Shown here: positions 23,625 to 30,743 of the stretch, in pieces
Layout of the letters: every line of letters starts with the position of its first letter
Numbering within the stretch: the first letter of the stretch is position 1
Origin: JBASRP01 sp044866075
GTDB lineage: Bacteria; Actinomycetota; AC-67
Reading direction: 5' to 3'
Assembly: GCA_044866075.1 (NCBI GenBank)
Contig: JBIOTQ010000027.1
Location: forward strand, 1-43,144
DNA length: 43,144 nt
Made by a program: the position numbers and the translations under genes
The notes under the pieces: model-generated
What the model saw: the letters and a program-made list of their open reading frames with translations, nothing else
What the model was told of the DNA's origin: nothing
The model's database searches: none

Positions 23625-24793
23625 TGGGTCGCAAGGTCGGAGTGGTCGGCGCGGGCATGACGAAGTTCGTGCGCCGCGCGCAGGAGACCGGCAAGGAGCT
23701 CGCGTGGGAGGCCGCGTCGCTGGCTCTCGAGTCGTGCGGTCTGACGCTGAAAGACGTCGACATGGTCTGCCTCGGCTCCGCGCCCGACGCGTTCGACGGC
23801 GTTCACATGAAAGGCGAGTACCTGTCCGACGGATCCGGCGCGTGGGGGAAGCCCTTCATGCGCGGCTACGTCGGCGGCGGCACCGGGGTCTTCACCCCGA
23901 TCCAAGGCTGGTACACGATCGCCTCCGGCGTGGCCGACGTGGTGATCTGCGTCTGCGAGGAGAAGATGTCCTCGACGCAACCGCACCCCCAAGGCGCGTT
24001 CATCACCATCTTCGACAACCTCACCGAACGTCCGCTCGGGCCGAACCTGCTCTGGATCTTCGCGCTGGAGATGCAGCGGTACATGGCGGTCCACGGCATC
24101 GAGAAGAAAGACATCGCGGCCGTGAGCGTCAAGAACAAGCGCAACGCGGCCGACCACCCGGCCGCCCTGCTGGGCGACGCCACCATCACCGTGCAAGACG
24201 TCCTGGATTCGGAGGTCCTCGCCTGGCCGGTACAGCGCCTCGACGTGTCGCCGGTGTCGGACGGCGCCGTCGCGATCATCCTTGCGGCGGAGGACGTCGC
24301 GAAGCGCGTCACCGACAAGCCGGTCTGGATCGACGGCGTCGGCTGGCAGCTCGACACGGCGTACTGGACGAACCGCGACCTCTACTACCCGGAGTACGTC
24401 GCCAACGCCGCCCGCATGGCCTACGACATGGCGGGGATCACGGAACCGCGGCGCGAGATCAACCTCGTCGAGCCCTACGACCCCTTCGACTACAAAGAGC
24501 TGCACCACCTCGAGGGATTGATGCTCTTCGATAAGGGCAAAGCGCCGGAGGCGATGCGCGACGGCGTGCTGAACCGGGACGGCGATCTCCCGTCGTGCCC
24601 GTCCGGCGGCTTGCTCGGGGTCGGGAACCCGATCGCCGCGGCCGGGCTGATGAAGATCGCCGAACTTTTCTGGCAGCTCCGCGGCGAGGCCGGCAAACGG
24701 CAGGTGCCGGGCACGCCCGAGACCGGGCTCGCGCAGGCGTGGGGCGACCTGATGCAGGTTGGCACCGTCGTGATCATGCGGAAGGACGGGTAG
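23624..24793 (+). CDS. thiolase-fold (SCP-x/lipid-transfer type) protein B, catalytic Cys absent
   Basis: A 389-aa paralogue of the protein encoded at 22086. Thiolase-type features are KVGVVGAGMTKFVRR, YVGGGTGVFTPIQGWYTIAS and SGGLLGVGNPIAAAGLMKIA. The nucleophile position reads G85-G-T-G, not Cys, and the GHP histidine is Asn (GVGNP), the same losses as in protein A although the two sequences differ widely elsewhere. The segment VEPYDPFDYKELHHLEGL corresponds to VNDGYAYKELQHLEALGL in A, so both have a Tyr/Asp-rich version of the NEAF/HDxF region. The gene is coupled on both sides (TGATG upstream, 5 nt gap downstream). A heteromeric A/B complex with the DUF35 proteins is plausible but inferred. 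Confidence 0.85.
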   Translation: MGRKVGVVGAGMTKFVRRAQETGKELAWEAASLALESCGLTLKDVDMVCLGSAPDAFDGVHMKGEYLSDGSGAWGKPFMRGYVGGGTGVFTPIQGWYTIASGVADVVICVCEEKMSSTQPHPQGAFITIFDNLTERPLGPNLLWIFALEMQRYMAVHGIEKKDIAAVSVKNKRNAADHPAALLGDATITVQDVLDSEVLAWPVQRLDVSPVSDGAVAIILAAEDVAKRVTDKPVWIDGVGWQLDTAYWTNRDLYYPEYVANAARMAYDMAGITEPRREINLVEPYDPFDYKELHHLEGLMLFDKGKAPEAMRDGVLNRDGDLPSCPSGGLLGVGNPIAAAGLMKIAELFWQLRGEAGKRQVPGTPETGLAQAWGDLMQVGTVVIMRKDG

Positions 24794-24798
24794 CGCGT

Positions 24799-25161
24799 GT
24801 GGACTGGCAAGGATTCCTCGCCGAGCGGCCCCTTGGTGTGCTCGCGACCGTCGGCCGCGACGGCACACCGCACGCCGTGCCCGTCGAGGTTGTCGTACAC
24901 GGCGGCAAGGTCTACGCATGGTGTGAGAGCGACTCGGTGAAAGTGGCGAACGTGCGACGGACGGGGAAGGCTGCGCTGCTCGGGTACAAGGGCGTGTCGG
25001 CCGCGCTCGTGCGCGGGACCGCGCGCGTGCTGACGACCGCCGACGAGCACTACGGCGATATCACGGGCGAGTTCCTCACGAAGTACAAGCGCGAGGAGAC
25101 GTTCGGCAACGACGTGCTGGTGGAGATCAACCCCGACCGCGTGACCGGCTGGGAGGAATGA
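24799..25161 (+). CDS. pyridoxamine 5'-phosphate oxidase-like FMN/F420 split-barrel protein
   Basis: A 120-aa split-barrel flavin-binding protein. The family start LAERPLGVLATVGRDGTPHA is followed by VPVEVVVHGGKVYAWCESDS, the KVANVRRTGKAALLGY strand-turn, and LVEINPDRVTGWEE at the end. It begins at a GTG 5 nt after thiolase-like B and overlaps the first DUF35 gene by ATGA. Actinobacterial members can bind FMN, F420 or heme; the sequence alone does not tell which. Its place inside the module suggests a redox step on the same acyl-CoA substrate. The longer frame upstream is antiframe of thiolase-like B. Confidence 0.85.
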   Translation: MDWQGFLAERPLGVLATVGRDGTPHAVPVEVVVHGGKVYAWCESDSVKVANVRRTGKAALLGYKGVSAALVRGTARVLTTADEHYGDITGEFLTKYKREETFGNDVLVEINPDRVTGWEE

Positions 25162-25781
25162 CGGTGGCCAAGAAGAACGCGGGCCCGCCGCCTCCCTACG
25201 AATCGCGGTCCCTGTCGGACAAGGAGTTCCGCGCCGGGATCACCGTCGATTTCCGGGTCGACGCCCGGTACGCGTGGGACGCCGGGATCGCGATCGGGCG
25301 TTATCTCGAGGGACTGAAGGAGGGGAAGATCCTCGGACGCGTGTGCCACGGATGCCACCGTACGCTCGTGCCGCCGCGGATGTTCTGCGAACAATGTTTC
25401 CGGCCGACCGACGAGTGGGTCGAGGTGAAGGACACCGGGACCGTGAACACGTTTTCGCTCGCGTACGTCACGTGGGACATGCGGGCCCTCCGCGACCCCG
25501 ACATCCCGGCGGTGATCGAGCTCGACGGCGCCTCGCCGGGGATCGGCATCATGCACAAGCTCGGTCGCGTGGACCCCGAGTCCGTCCACACCGGCATGCG
25601 CGTGAAAGCGGTCTGGAAGCCGGCGGAGAAACGCGAAGGGTCGATCCTCGATATCGCGTACTGGACGCCGATCGGCGGCAACGGCGCGAAGAAGCGGCCC
25701 GCGCGCGCGAAGGCGAAACCCTCGCGGAAGCGTCCGGCGGCGAAGGCCAAGAAGACGACGAAGAAGAAGGCGACCCGCTGA
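25158..25781 (+). CDS. DUF35 (Zn-ribbon + OB-fold) acyl-CoA-associated protein 1
   Basis: A 207-aa protein. Residues about 40-65 form a helical hairpin (IAIGRYLEGLKEGKILG). The rubredoxin-like zinc ribbon follows as CHGC-x11-CEQC within about 72-90, then an OB-fold domain to about 170. DUF35 proteins bind acyl-CoA and pair with thiolase-fold partners, as in archaeal mevalonate complexes and ChsH2/Ltp2. The C-terminal 35 residues are a Lys/Ala/Arg-rich tail (KPSRKRPAAKAKKTTKKKA), unusual for the family and reminiscent of DNA- or RNA-binding tails of actinobacterial proteins. Start and stop overlap both neighbours (ATGA and TGATG). Confidence 0.88.
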   Translation: MTVAKKNAGPPPPYESRSLSDKEFRAGITVDFRVDARYAWDAGIAIGRYLEGLKEGKILGRVCHGCHRTLVPPRMFCEQCFRPTDEWVEVKDTGTVNTFSLAYVTWDMRALRDPDIPAVIELDGASPGIGIMHKLGRVDPESVHTGMRVKAVWKPAEKREGSILDIAYWTPIGGNGAKKRPARAKAKPSRKRPAAKAKKTTKKKATR

Positions 25782-26242
25782 TGTTGGAGAAGATCTCGAA
25801 CCCGGAACAGGTCCGCGTCGTCGAGGGCGCGATACCCGTCCGCCACACGTACACCGCCGGCGTCGCCGGCGATCGCTTCTTCAGAGCCTTGCGCGACGAG
25901 GGGACCATCCTGGCCACGCCGTGCACGGCATGCGGCGTGGTCTACGTGCCCGGTCGTATGTTCTGCGAGCGCTGTTTCGCGGGCCTCGACGAGTGGGTCG
26001 AGGTCGGCCCCGGCGGCGCACTAGAATCGTTCACCGCCGTCATGATCGACCTCGACGGCAGGCCGTTGGACGAGCCGCAATGGATCGGCCTCGTCAAGCT
26101 CGACGGCGCCACGACCGTACTCGTGCACCGGCTCGAGAACGGCGGCGAAGCCGTGATAGGCGCGCGCGTCGAGGCCGTGCTCGAGCCGAAGAAACGCCGC
26201 ACGGGATCGATCAACGACATCCGCACGTTCCGTCTCGCCTAG
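25781..26242 (+). CDS. DUF35 (Zn-ribbon + OB-fold) acyl-CoA-associated protein 2
   Basis: A 153-aa second DUF35 protein. The zinc ribbon is PCTACGVVYVPGRMFCERCF at about 49-68, preceded by a helical segment and followed by an OB domain (SFTAVMIDLDGRP, GLVKLDGATTVLVHRL, KKRRTGSINDIRTF). It lacks the Lys-rich tail of its neighbour. One thiolase-fold protein with one DUF35 partner is the usual unit, so two of each suggests two pairs, A with one and B with the other. The ATG overlaps the upstream stop (TGATG); the longer frame upstream is shadow. The next gene follows 28 nt later behind its own promoter-like box. Confidence 0.88.
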   Translation: MLEKISNPEQVRVVEGAIPVRHTYTAGVAGDRFFRALRDEGTILATPCTACGVVYVPGRMFCERCFAGLDEWVEVGPGGALESFTAVMIDLDGRPLDEPQWIGLVKLDGATTVLVHRLENGGEAVIGARVEAVLEPKKRRTGSINDIRTFRLA

Positions 26243-26255
26243 AGGCGCGCTGCGG

Positions 26256-26261
26256 TACGCT
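26256..26261 (+). promoter_or_regulatory. candidate -10 box (TACGCT)
   Basis: TACGCT ends 9 nt before the ATG at 26271 in a 28-nt intergenic gap that has no ribosome-binding sequence. It suggests a separate leaderless transcript for the acyl-CoA dehydrogenase. Confidence 0.35.
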
Positions 26262-26270
26262 TCCCGCGCC

Positions 26271-27419
26271 ATGGACTTCGCGTTCACGCCCGAGCAGGAA
26301 GAGTTCCGCAAGACCGTCCGCGCCTTCGCCGAAGAGGTCATCGCCCCGCGCGCGCAGGAGATGGACGAGACGGAAGAGTTCCCCGTCGACATCGTGCGGC
26401 AGATGGGGAAGCTGGGCCTCTTCGGGTTGCCGTTCCCCGAGCGCTACGGCGGGTCGGGGTCGGACTTCACGACGCTCTGCATCGCGATCGAGGAGCTCGC
26501 GCGGGTCGATTCGTCGATGGCGATCACCCTGGAAGCCGGGGTCGGGCTCGGCGCGATGCCGATCTACCTCTTCGGCAGCGAAGAGCAGAAGCAGAAATGG
26601 CTCGTGCCACTGGCCCGCGGCGAGAACATCGCCGGGTTCGGGCTGACCGAGCCGGGCGCCGGGTCCGACTCGGGGAACACGCAGACGCGCGGTGTCCTGG
26701 AGAACGGCGAGTGGGTCATCGACGGCGCGAAGTCTTTCATCACGAACGTCGGGACATCGTTGTCCTTGTTCGTCACGATCACCGCATCGACCGGCGCGCG
26801 GGGCGGTTCGCCCGAGATCTCGAACATCATCGTCCCCGTCGGGACGCCCGGTTTCACTGTCGGGAAGGCCTACAAGAAAATCGGCTGGCACGCCTCCGAC
26901 ACGCGCGAGCTGGCGTTCGCCGGCTGCCGCGTTCCCGAGGAGAATCTGCTCGGCGCGCGCGGCGAGGGGTTCCGGAACTTCCTCATCATCCTGGACGGCG
27001 GCCGGGTCGCGATCGGCGCGCTCGCGGTGGGGCTCGCGCAAGGCTGCGTCGAGCAGTCGATCGCGTACGCGAAGGAGCGGAAGCAGTTCGGACGCCCGAT
27101 CGCCGACTTCCAGGCGATCCAGTTCAAGCTGGCAGACATGGCGACGCAGACGGACCTCGCGCGGCTCGCCGTCTACCGCGCCGCGTGGATGAAAGACCAG
27201 GGCCTGCCGTTCAAGAAAGAGGCGTCGATGGCGAAGCTCTTCGCGTCCGAGGTCGCCGTCACGGCCGCGCGTGAGGCCGTGCAGGTGCACGGCGGCTACG
27301 GTTTCATCAACGAATCGCCCGTGTCGCGCTTCTACCGCGATTCCAAGGTGCTCGAGATCGGCGAGGGCACGAGCGAGGTTCAGCGGATCCTGATCGCGCG
27401 CGAGTTGCTCGGCCCCTAG
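26271..27419 (+). CDS. acyl-CoA dehydrogenase
   Basis: A 382-aa FAD enzyme of the acyl-CoA dehydrogenase superfamily. The N-terminal helical domain starts FTPEQEEFRKTVRAFAEEVI. The FAD signatures are FGLTEPGAGSDSGNTQT and WVIDGAKSFITN, and the C-terminal domain has AYAKERKQFGRPIADFQAIQ and VHGGYGFINESPVSRFYRDS. The catalytic Glu position lies in EIGEGTSEVQR, as in short/branched-chain and isovaleryl-type enzymes with E-G-T near residue 365. It alpha,beta-desaturates an acyl-CoA and passes electrons to ETF, which is not encoded here. It may supply the substrate for the thiolase/DUF35 module. Its stop shares CTAG with the convergent gene. Confidence 0.96.
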   Translation: MDFAFTPEQEEFRKTVRAFAEEVIAPRAQEMDETEEFPVDIVRQMGKLGLFGLPFPERYGGSGSDFTTLCIAIEELARVDSSMAITLEAGVGLGAMPIYLFGSEEQKQKWLVPLARGENIAGFGLTEPGAGSDSGNTQTRGVLENGEWVIDGAKSFITNVGTSLSLFVTITASTGARGGSPEISNIIVPVGTPGFTVGKAYKKIGWHASDTRELAFAGCRVPEENLLGARGEGFRNFLIILDGGRVAIGALAVGLAQGCVEQSIAYAKERKQFGRPIADFQAIQFKLADMATQTDLARLAVYRAAWMKDQGLPFKKEASMAKLFASEVAVTAAREAVQVHGGYGFINESPVSRFYRDSKVLEIGEGTSEVQRILIARELLGP

Positions 27420-28027
27420 GGACTCTGGGCGGGCGCGACCGCGCTCCCCGACGTGAACTGCACCTTCGAGAACTCGTCGATGTCGTAGGTCTGCCACGCG
27501 AGGACGCCGAGGATCGCGACGACGATCACCCCGGCGGCGGCTCCCTGGAAGATGCGGCGCGCACGCATGCCGAGCAGTGCGACCGCGAACCCGCCGGCCG
27601 CCCCCCCGCCCAGGACCACGAGGCCGACGCGCAGGCCGAACCGCCGGCCGGCGCTCTTGCCCTCGGCCTTGATCTCGTCGGCCAGGGCCTTGGGGTTCGC
27701 GACGGCCTTGGCTGCGAGCGGGATGAACGCGTCGCCCTGCACCCCGATCACCGTCCCCTCGAAAGCGAGGAATCCGGTGTGCGTGTCCGCCTTCGCGTGC
27801 CCGGCTCTGATCAACGGCGCGCCCCTGATCGGCTCCACCCCGAGCTCGGTGGTTCCGGAGCCCGACGGCATCACGCTCATCTCGACGATGAGCGGCCCCA
27901 CGCGGTACGTGCCCTTCGCGAACGCCGCCATCCCGATCAAAGATCCAGCGATGCCCAGCAGGATCGTGAGGATGAGATAGCCCTGTCTCTGAACCTGACG
28001 GGGCGGTGCGATCGCCGAGCCTTCCAT
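27416..28027 (-). CDS. membrane protein, unknown (resembles N-terminal part of actinobacterial metallophosphoesterases)
   Basis: A 203-aa protein with one N-terminal membrane helix (residues 15-38) and an extracytoplasmic beta-rich segment of about 90 residues (GTYRVGPLIVEMSVMPSGSG, then ADTHTGFLAFEGTVIGV). Two C-terminal helices follow (LRVGLVVLGGGAAGGFAVALL and AAAGVIVVAILGVLAW). The extracytoplasmic segment is like the domain that precedes the phosphoesterase in some actinobacterial membrane proteins, but no phosphoesterase domain follows here. The ATG overlaps the upstream PhoU/RCK stop (TGATG), with AAAGGAG upstream. It is the third gene of the Mg-transporter operon and may be an accessory subunit. 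Confidence 0.75.
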   Translation of the reverse strand: MEGSAIAPPRQVQRQGYLILTILLGIAGSLIGMAAFAKGTYRVGPLIVEMSVMPSGSGTTELGVEPIRGAPLIRAGHAKADTHTGFLAFEGTVIGVQGDAFIPLAAKAVANPKALADEIKAEGKSAGRRFGLRVGLVVLGGGAAGGFAVALLGMRARRIFQGAAAGVIVVAILGVLAWQTYDIDEFSKVQFTSGSAVAPAQSP

Positions 28028-29217
28028 CACGTCTCCTTTTGATCGGGTGCCGCGCAAAGGTCCTCGAGCGCGGACGCGCCGTCCTCGGGGCCCACCGCGA
28101 GGATACGGTCACCGGCCTGCAAGGACGTGGAGCCGCGTGGCCGGTAGATCCAGCGGCCGCCGCGCTGGATCGCGAGGACGTCCATGCCGGTCTCGGTCCG
28201 CAAGGACAAAGCACGCAAGCTGCGCCCGGCGGCGGACGAGCCCTCGGACACGGTGACCTCCGCGACGATCTCATCCGTTTCGGCCAGCGCCTCGGCGATG
28301 ATCGGATGCGGATCCTCCTCGCGCTCGACGACCCACGTCATCTCTTGGGCGGCGTCGGCGATCCGCTCGGACGCGAACGCGAGGTGCAGCAGCCCGCGCA
28401 GCTCGTCTGGGTCGGCGCCCTCGCCGACCGCGCGGAGGACCCACCGCTCGAGCTCGTGGTGCATCTCGTCGGTGGTGTCCTCGATCGACGAGACCTCCGC
28501 CGCCAGGCCCTTGTCGTGGAAGAGGATCGCGGAATAGCCCAATCCCACGGCGACCTCCGACGCGTTCTTCATCTCGATGAGGAGGTCGACGGCACGGTCG
28601 AGACCGGTCAGCGTCTTCTCGACCGGCTCACGCAGGTCGCGGCGCGGCGCGCCGGCGAGCTCGCGGACGAGATCGACGCCCTCCTCCGGGCCCTGGAGGA
28701 AGAGCACGTCGCCGCCGGCCAGTACCTCATCGCCCGGTGGGTCGAAGATCCAGTCGACGTCGCGCCGGATCGCGATGACCCACATGCCGGTCTCGACGGG
28801 CAATCCGATCTCCTCGAGGGTCTTGCCTTCGATCTGGTTGTCGTCGCGCAGTCGTACGCGCGCGACGACTTCGTCGGCATGCCGGAGGTCGTCGCGGAGC
28901 TGGCTCGGGATGCCCAGGTCTTTGAGCACGACGCGCGCGATGTCTTCGGCTGCGTCGCCGATCTTCTCCATCGTGCTCGCGATGCCGAGCACGCCCGACA
29001 TCGCTTCGGCGTCCTCCGGGGATCGTGCGGCGAGGATGGCGATCTGCCGCAGGCGGTCGATCAGCCTCCCCATGTTTTCCTCGAGCTCGAGGACGGCCTG
29101 CGCGATCCGCTCGTCGCCGAAGAAGATCGCGGCGTAGGCGAGATCGACCATCAGCTCGGCGACGTCCTTCGCCTCGGCGAGCAGGTCCTTGACGGTGCGC
29201 GGCTCGGCCATGGTCAC
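28027..29217 (-). CDS. PhoU / RCK_C (TrkA-C) double-repeat regulatory protein
   Basis: A 396-aa soluble protein built as two copies of the same unit: PhoU-like helical bundle (about residues 10-100), RCK_C (112-190), PhoU-like bundle (200-300), RCK_C (310-390). The two RCK_C copies align by eye: VETGMWVIAIRRDVDWIFDP / TETGMDVLAIQRGGRWIYRP and LAGGDVLFLQGPEEGV / LQAGDRILAVGPEDGA. RCK_C domains bind small ligands such as c-di-AMP or nucleotides and gate cation transporters. The start overlaps the transporter stop as GTGA; an ATG at 29211 is the alternative. Archaea commonly pair such a protein with an MgtE-like permease, so it is probably the transporter's cytoplasmic sensor. Confidence 0.88.
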   Translation of the reverse strand: MTMAEPRTVKDLLAEAKDVAELMVDLAYAAIFFGDERIAQAVLELEENMGRLIDRLRQIAILAARSPEDAEAMSGVLGIASTMEKIGDAAEDIARVVLKDLGIPSQLRDDLRHADEVVARVRLRDDNQIEGKTLEEIGLPVETGMWVIAIRRDVDWIFDPPGDEVLAGGDVLFLQGPEEGVDLVRELAGAPRRDLREPVEKTLTGLDRAVDLLIEMKNASEVAVGLGYSAILFHDKGLAAEVSSIEDTTDEMHHELERWVLRAVGEGADPDELRGLLHLAFASERIADAAQEMTWVVEREEDPHPIIAEALAETDEIVAEVTVSEGSSAAGRSLRALSLRTETGMDVLAIQRGGRWIYRPRGSTSLQAGDRILAVGPEDGASALEDLCAAPDQKET

Positions 29218-30644
29218 CTGACCCCGAGGAAGACGACGACGGTCACGACCGAGATGACGCCCACGAGGTCCATGGAAGAGGTGATCATCGGGATCCCATG
29301 ATTATCGGGGTCCAGCCCGAAGCGGAAGGTGGCGACGGCCGTCCCGTACGCGATCAGCGCGGCGCCGGCGGTCGAGATCGCCCCGGCGAGCAGTGCGATG
29401 GCGACCATCTGGACGAGACCCGGCGTCGCTTTGTCCAGCGCCACGGCGATGAAGTGTGCCGTCATCCCCGTGAGCCCGAAGTTCAGAACCGCCCACGGCC
29501 CGGCCAGAGAGATGTCGAGCGCGGCGAGACGCTCCGGCAGGAGCCGCGGCCGGATCGCGCCGAGGTGCAGCCGGCTCGCAAGGCGGCTGGACACGATGCC
29601 GCCGAGCGCGCCGGCGTTCTCCAGGAATGCGGGCATCATGACGAGGAGAGCGGGCAGGCTCAAGAAACGATCGAGCCGATGCTCGATGACAGCGCCGGCA
29701 ACCATGTCGATCGTCCCGGCGAGTGCGAGCACGATGACGCTCTCGCGCAAGATCCGGCGCGCGACCGGCGTGCGCGTGCGTAAGGCTTGAATGAATGCCC
29801 ACAAGCCCGCTCCCGCGCAGACTGCGCCGACGCCGAGGGTCACGCCCGTCCTCGCGGCGGCGTACGAGGCCGCGAAGAGCGCCGGGAGCGTGATCAGATC
29901 GCCCATGAACGTGATGAGGGGCGCCGCGACCGCGTCGAGATCCCATTCGCGCTTGTAGCCCTCGCGTGCGAGCACGACGGTGAGAACGAGGATGAACGCG
30001 CTCGAGACCACGCCGCCCAGCACGCTGATCACCACGAAGTCCCAGACCGAGATGCTGGCGAGACCGGTGGCCGCCGACACCACGCGGGCGGCGACCCCAA
30101 GGAAGAGCGACGACGCCAACGTCAGCAGCGTCGCCGCGTACACGTTCTGATAGAGGATGCCTCGGCGATCGAGGTTCACCTGGAACAGCCCGGCGTGGAT
30201 GCTGGTCCCCAGACGCGAGCCGAGCGCGCCGAAGATCGCGCCGCGCATCCCGATCGCCGCCGGGATGAGGATGAAGAGGCCCGGCAAACGCTCGAGCTGC
30301 CCCGTCATGAAGCCCAGGGCGAGACCCGTCGGCAGATTGCCGAGGCCGGAGATCGACAGAGCGATCATCCCCTGACGCAGCGTGACGCGCTCGGCGTTCC
30401 AGTAGCGGAGCGTCTCGCCGAGGACGCGGGCCGGGCTCGTGACGGCGACGACCGGCGCGCGCACCACGCCGCGCGCGGCGCCCTTCGCGGCCTGGGCCGG
30501 GACGCGCGCGACCAAGCGCGTGCGCTCGATCCTGCGCCTGCGCCTCTCTTCCCGGATGCGCTCCCGGTCTTCCGGGGTCAGGCTCTGACGGCTTGCCCTC
30601 CGGCCGGCCCGGTCCGGGGTCCGGATCTTCTCCGTCCACCGCAC
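29214..30644 (-). CDS. tandem MgtE-domain (SLC41-like) divalent cation transporter
   Basis: A 476-aa integral membrane protein. The first 80 residues are a strongly basic cytoplasmic tail (REERRRRRIERTR). Two MgtE membrane domains follow at about 90-290 and 300-476. Each ends in an equivalent segment with an acidic residue in the putative pore: PLITFMGDLITL (D249) and MITSSMDLVGV (D459). Each also has a PALF/PAFLENAGALGG-type re-entrant motif. The cytoplasmic N and CBS domains of ordinary bacterial MgtE are absent, so gating is probably supplied by the adjacent PhoU/RCK_C gene. Mg2+ is the likely substrate by family; other divalent ions are possible. The GTG at 30644 is the first in-frame start after the promoter. 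Confidence 0.88.
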   Translation of the reverse strand: MRWTEKIRTPDRAGRRASRQSLTPEDRERIREERRRRRIERTRLVARVPAQAAKGAARGVVRAPVVAVTSPARVLGETLRYWNAERVTLRQGMIALSISGLGNLPTGLALGFMTGQLERLPGLFILIPAAIGMRGAIFGALGSRLGTSIHAGLFQVNLDRRGILYQNVYAATLLTLASSLFLGVAARVVSAATGLASISVWDFVVISVLGGVVSSAFILVLTVVLAREGYKREWDLDAVAAPLITFMGDLITLPALFAASYAAARTGVTLGVGAVCAGAGLWAFIQALRTRTPVARRILRESVIVLALAGTIDMVAGAVIEHRLDRFLSLPALLVMMPAFLENAGALGGIVSSRLASRLHLGAIRPRLLPERLAALDISLAGPWAVLNFGLTGMTAHFIAVALDKATPGLVQMVAIALLAGAISTAGAALIAYGTAVATFRFGLDPDNHGIPMITSSMDLVGVISVVTVVVFLGVR

Positions 30645-30699
30645 CGATCACCCCCATCCGTCGAGGCTCGGTCGAATGTGATGCGTCCACGGCCGGGCG

Positions 30700-30705
30700 A
30701 TTGTA
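30700..30705 (-). promoter_or_regulatory. candidate -10 box (TACAAT) for the Mg-transporter operon
   Basis: The minus-strand TACAAT is close to consensus and lies 55 nt before the GTG at 30644, giving a leader of about 49 nt, too short for an M-box riboswitch. Confidence 0.55.
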
Positions 30706-30717
30706 CCCCCGCGGGGG
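30706..30717. repeat. 12-bp perfect palindrome CCCCCGCGGGGG (candidate operator)
   Basis: The palindrome directly abuts the upstream side of the TACAAT -10 box, inside the spacer where a repressor or spacer-distorting activator would bind. It could instead end the upstream ChrB-domain transcript as a hairpin, though it has almost no loop. Confidence 0.45.
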
Positions 30718-30743
30718 CGCCGAACTCGTGACGAATCGGGCGG

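Noticed and set aside
28006..29301. 431-codon plus-strand frame opposite the PhoU/RCK_C gene
   Set aside because: The minus-strand product has two clear PhoU/RCK_C repeats; the plus-strand translation is low-complexity Asp/Arg/Val text.
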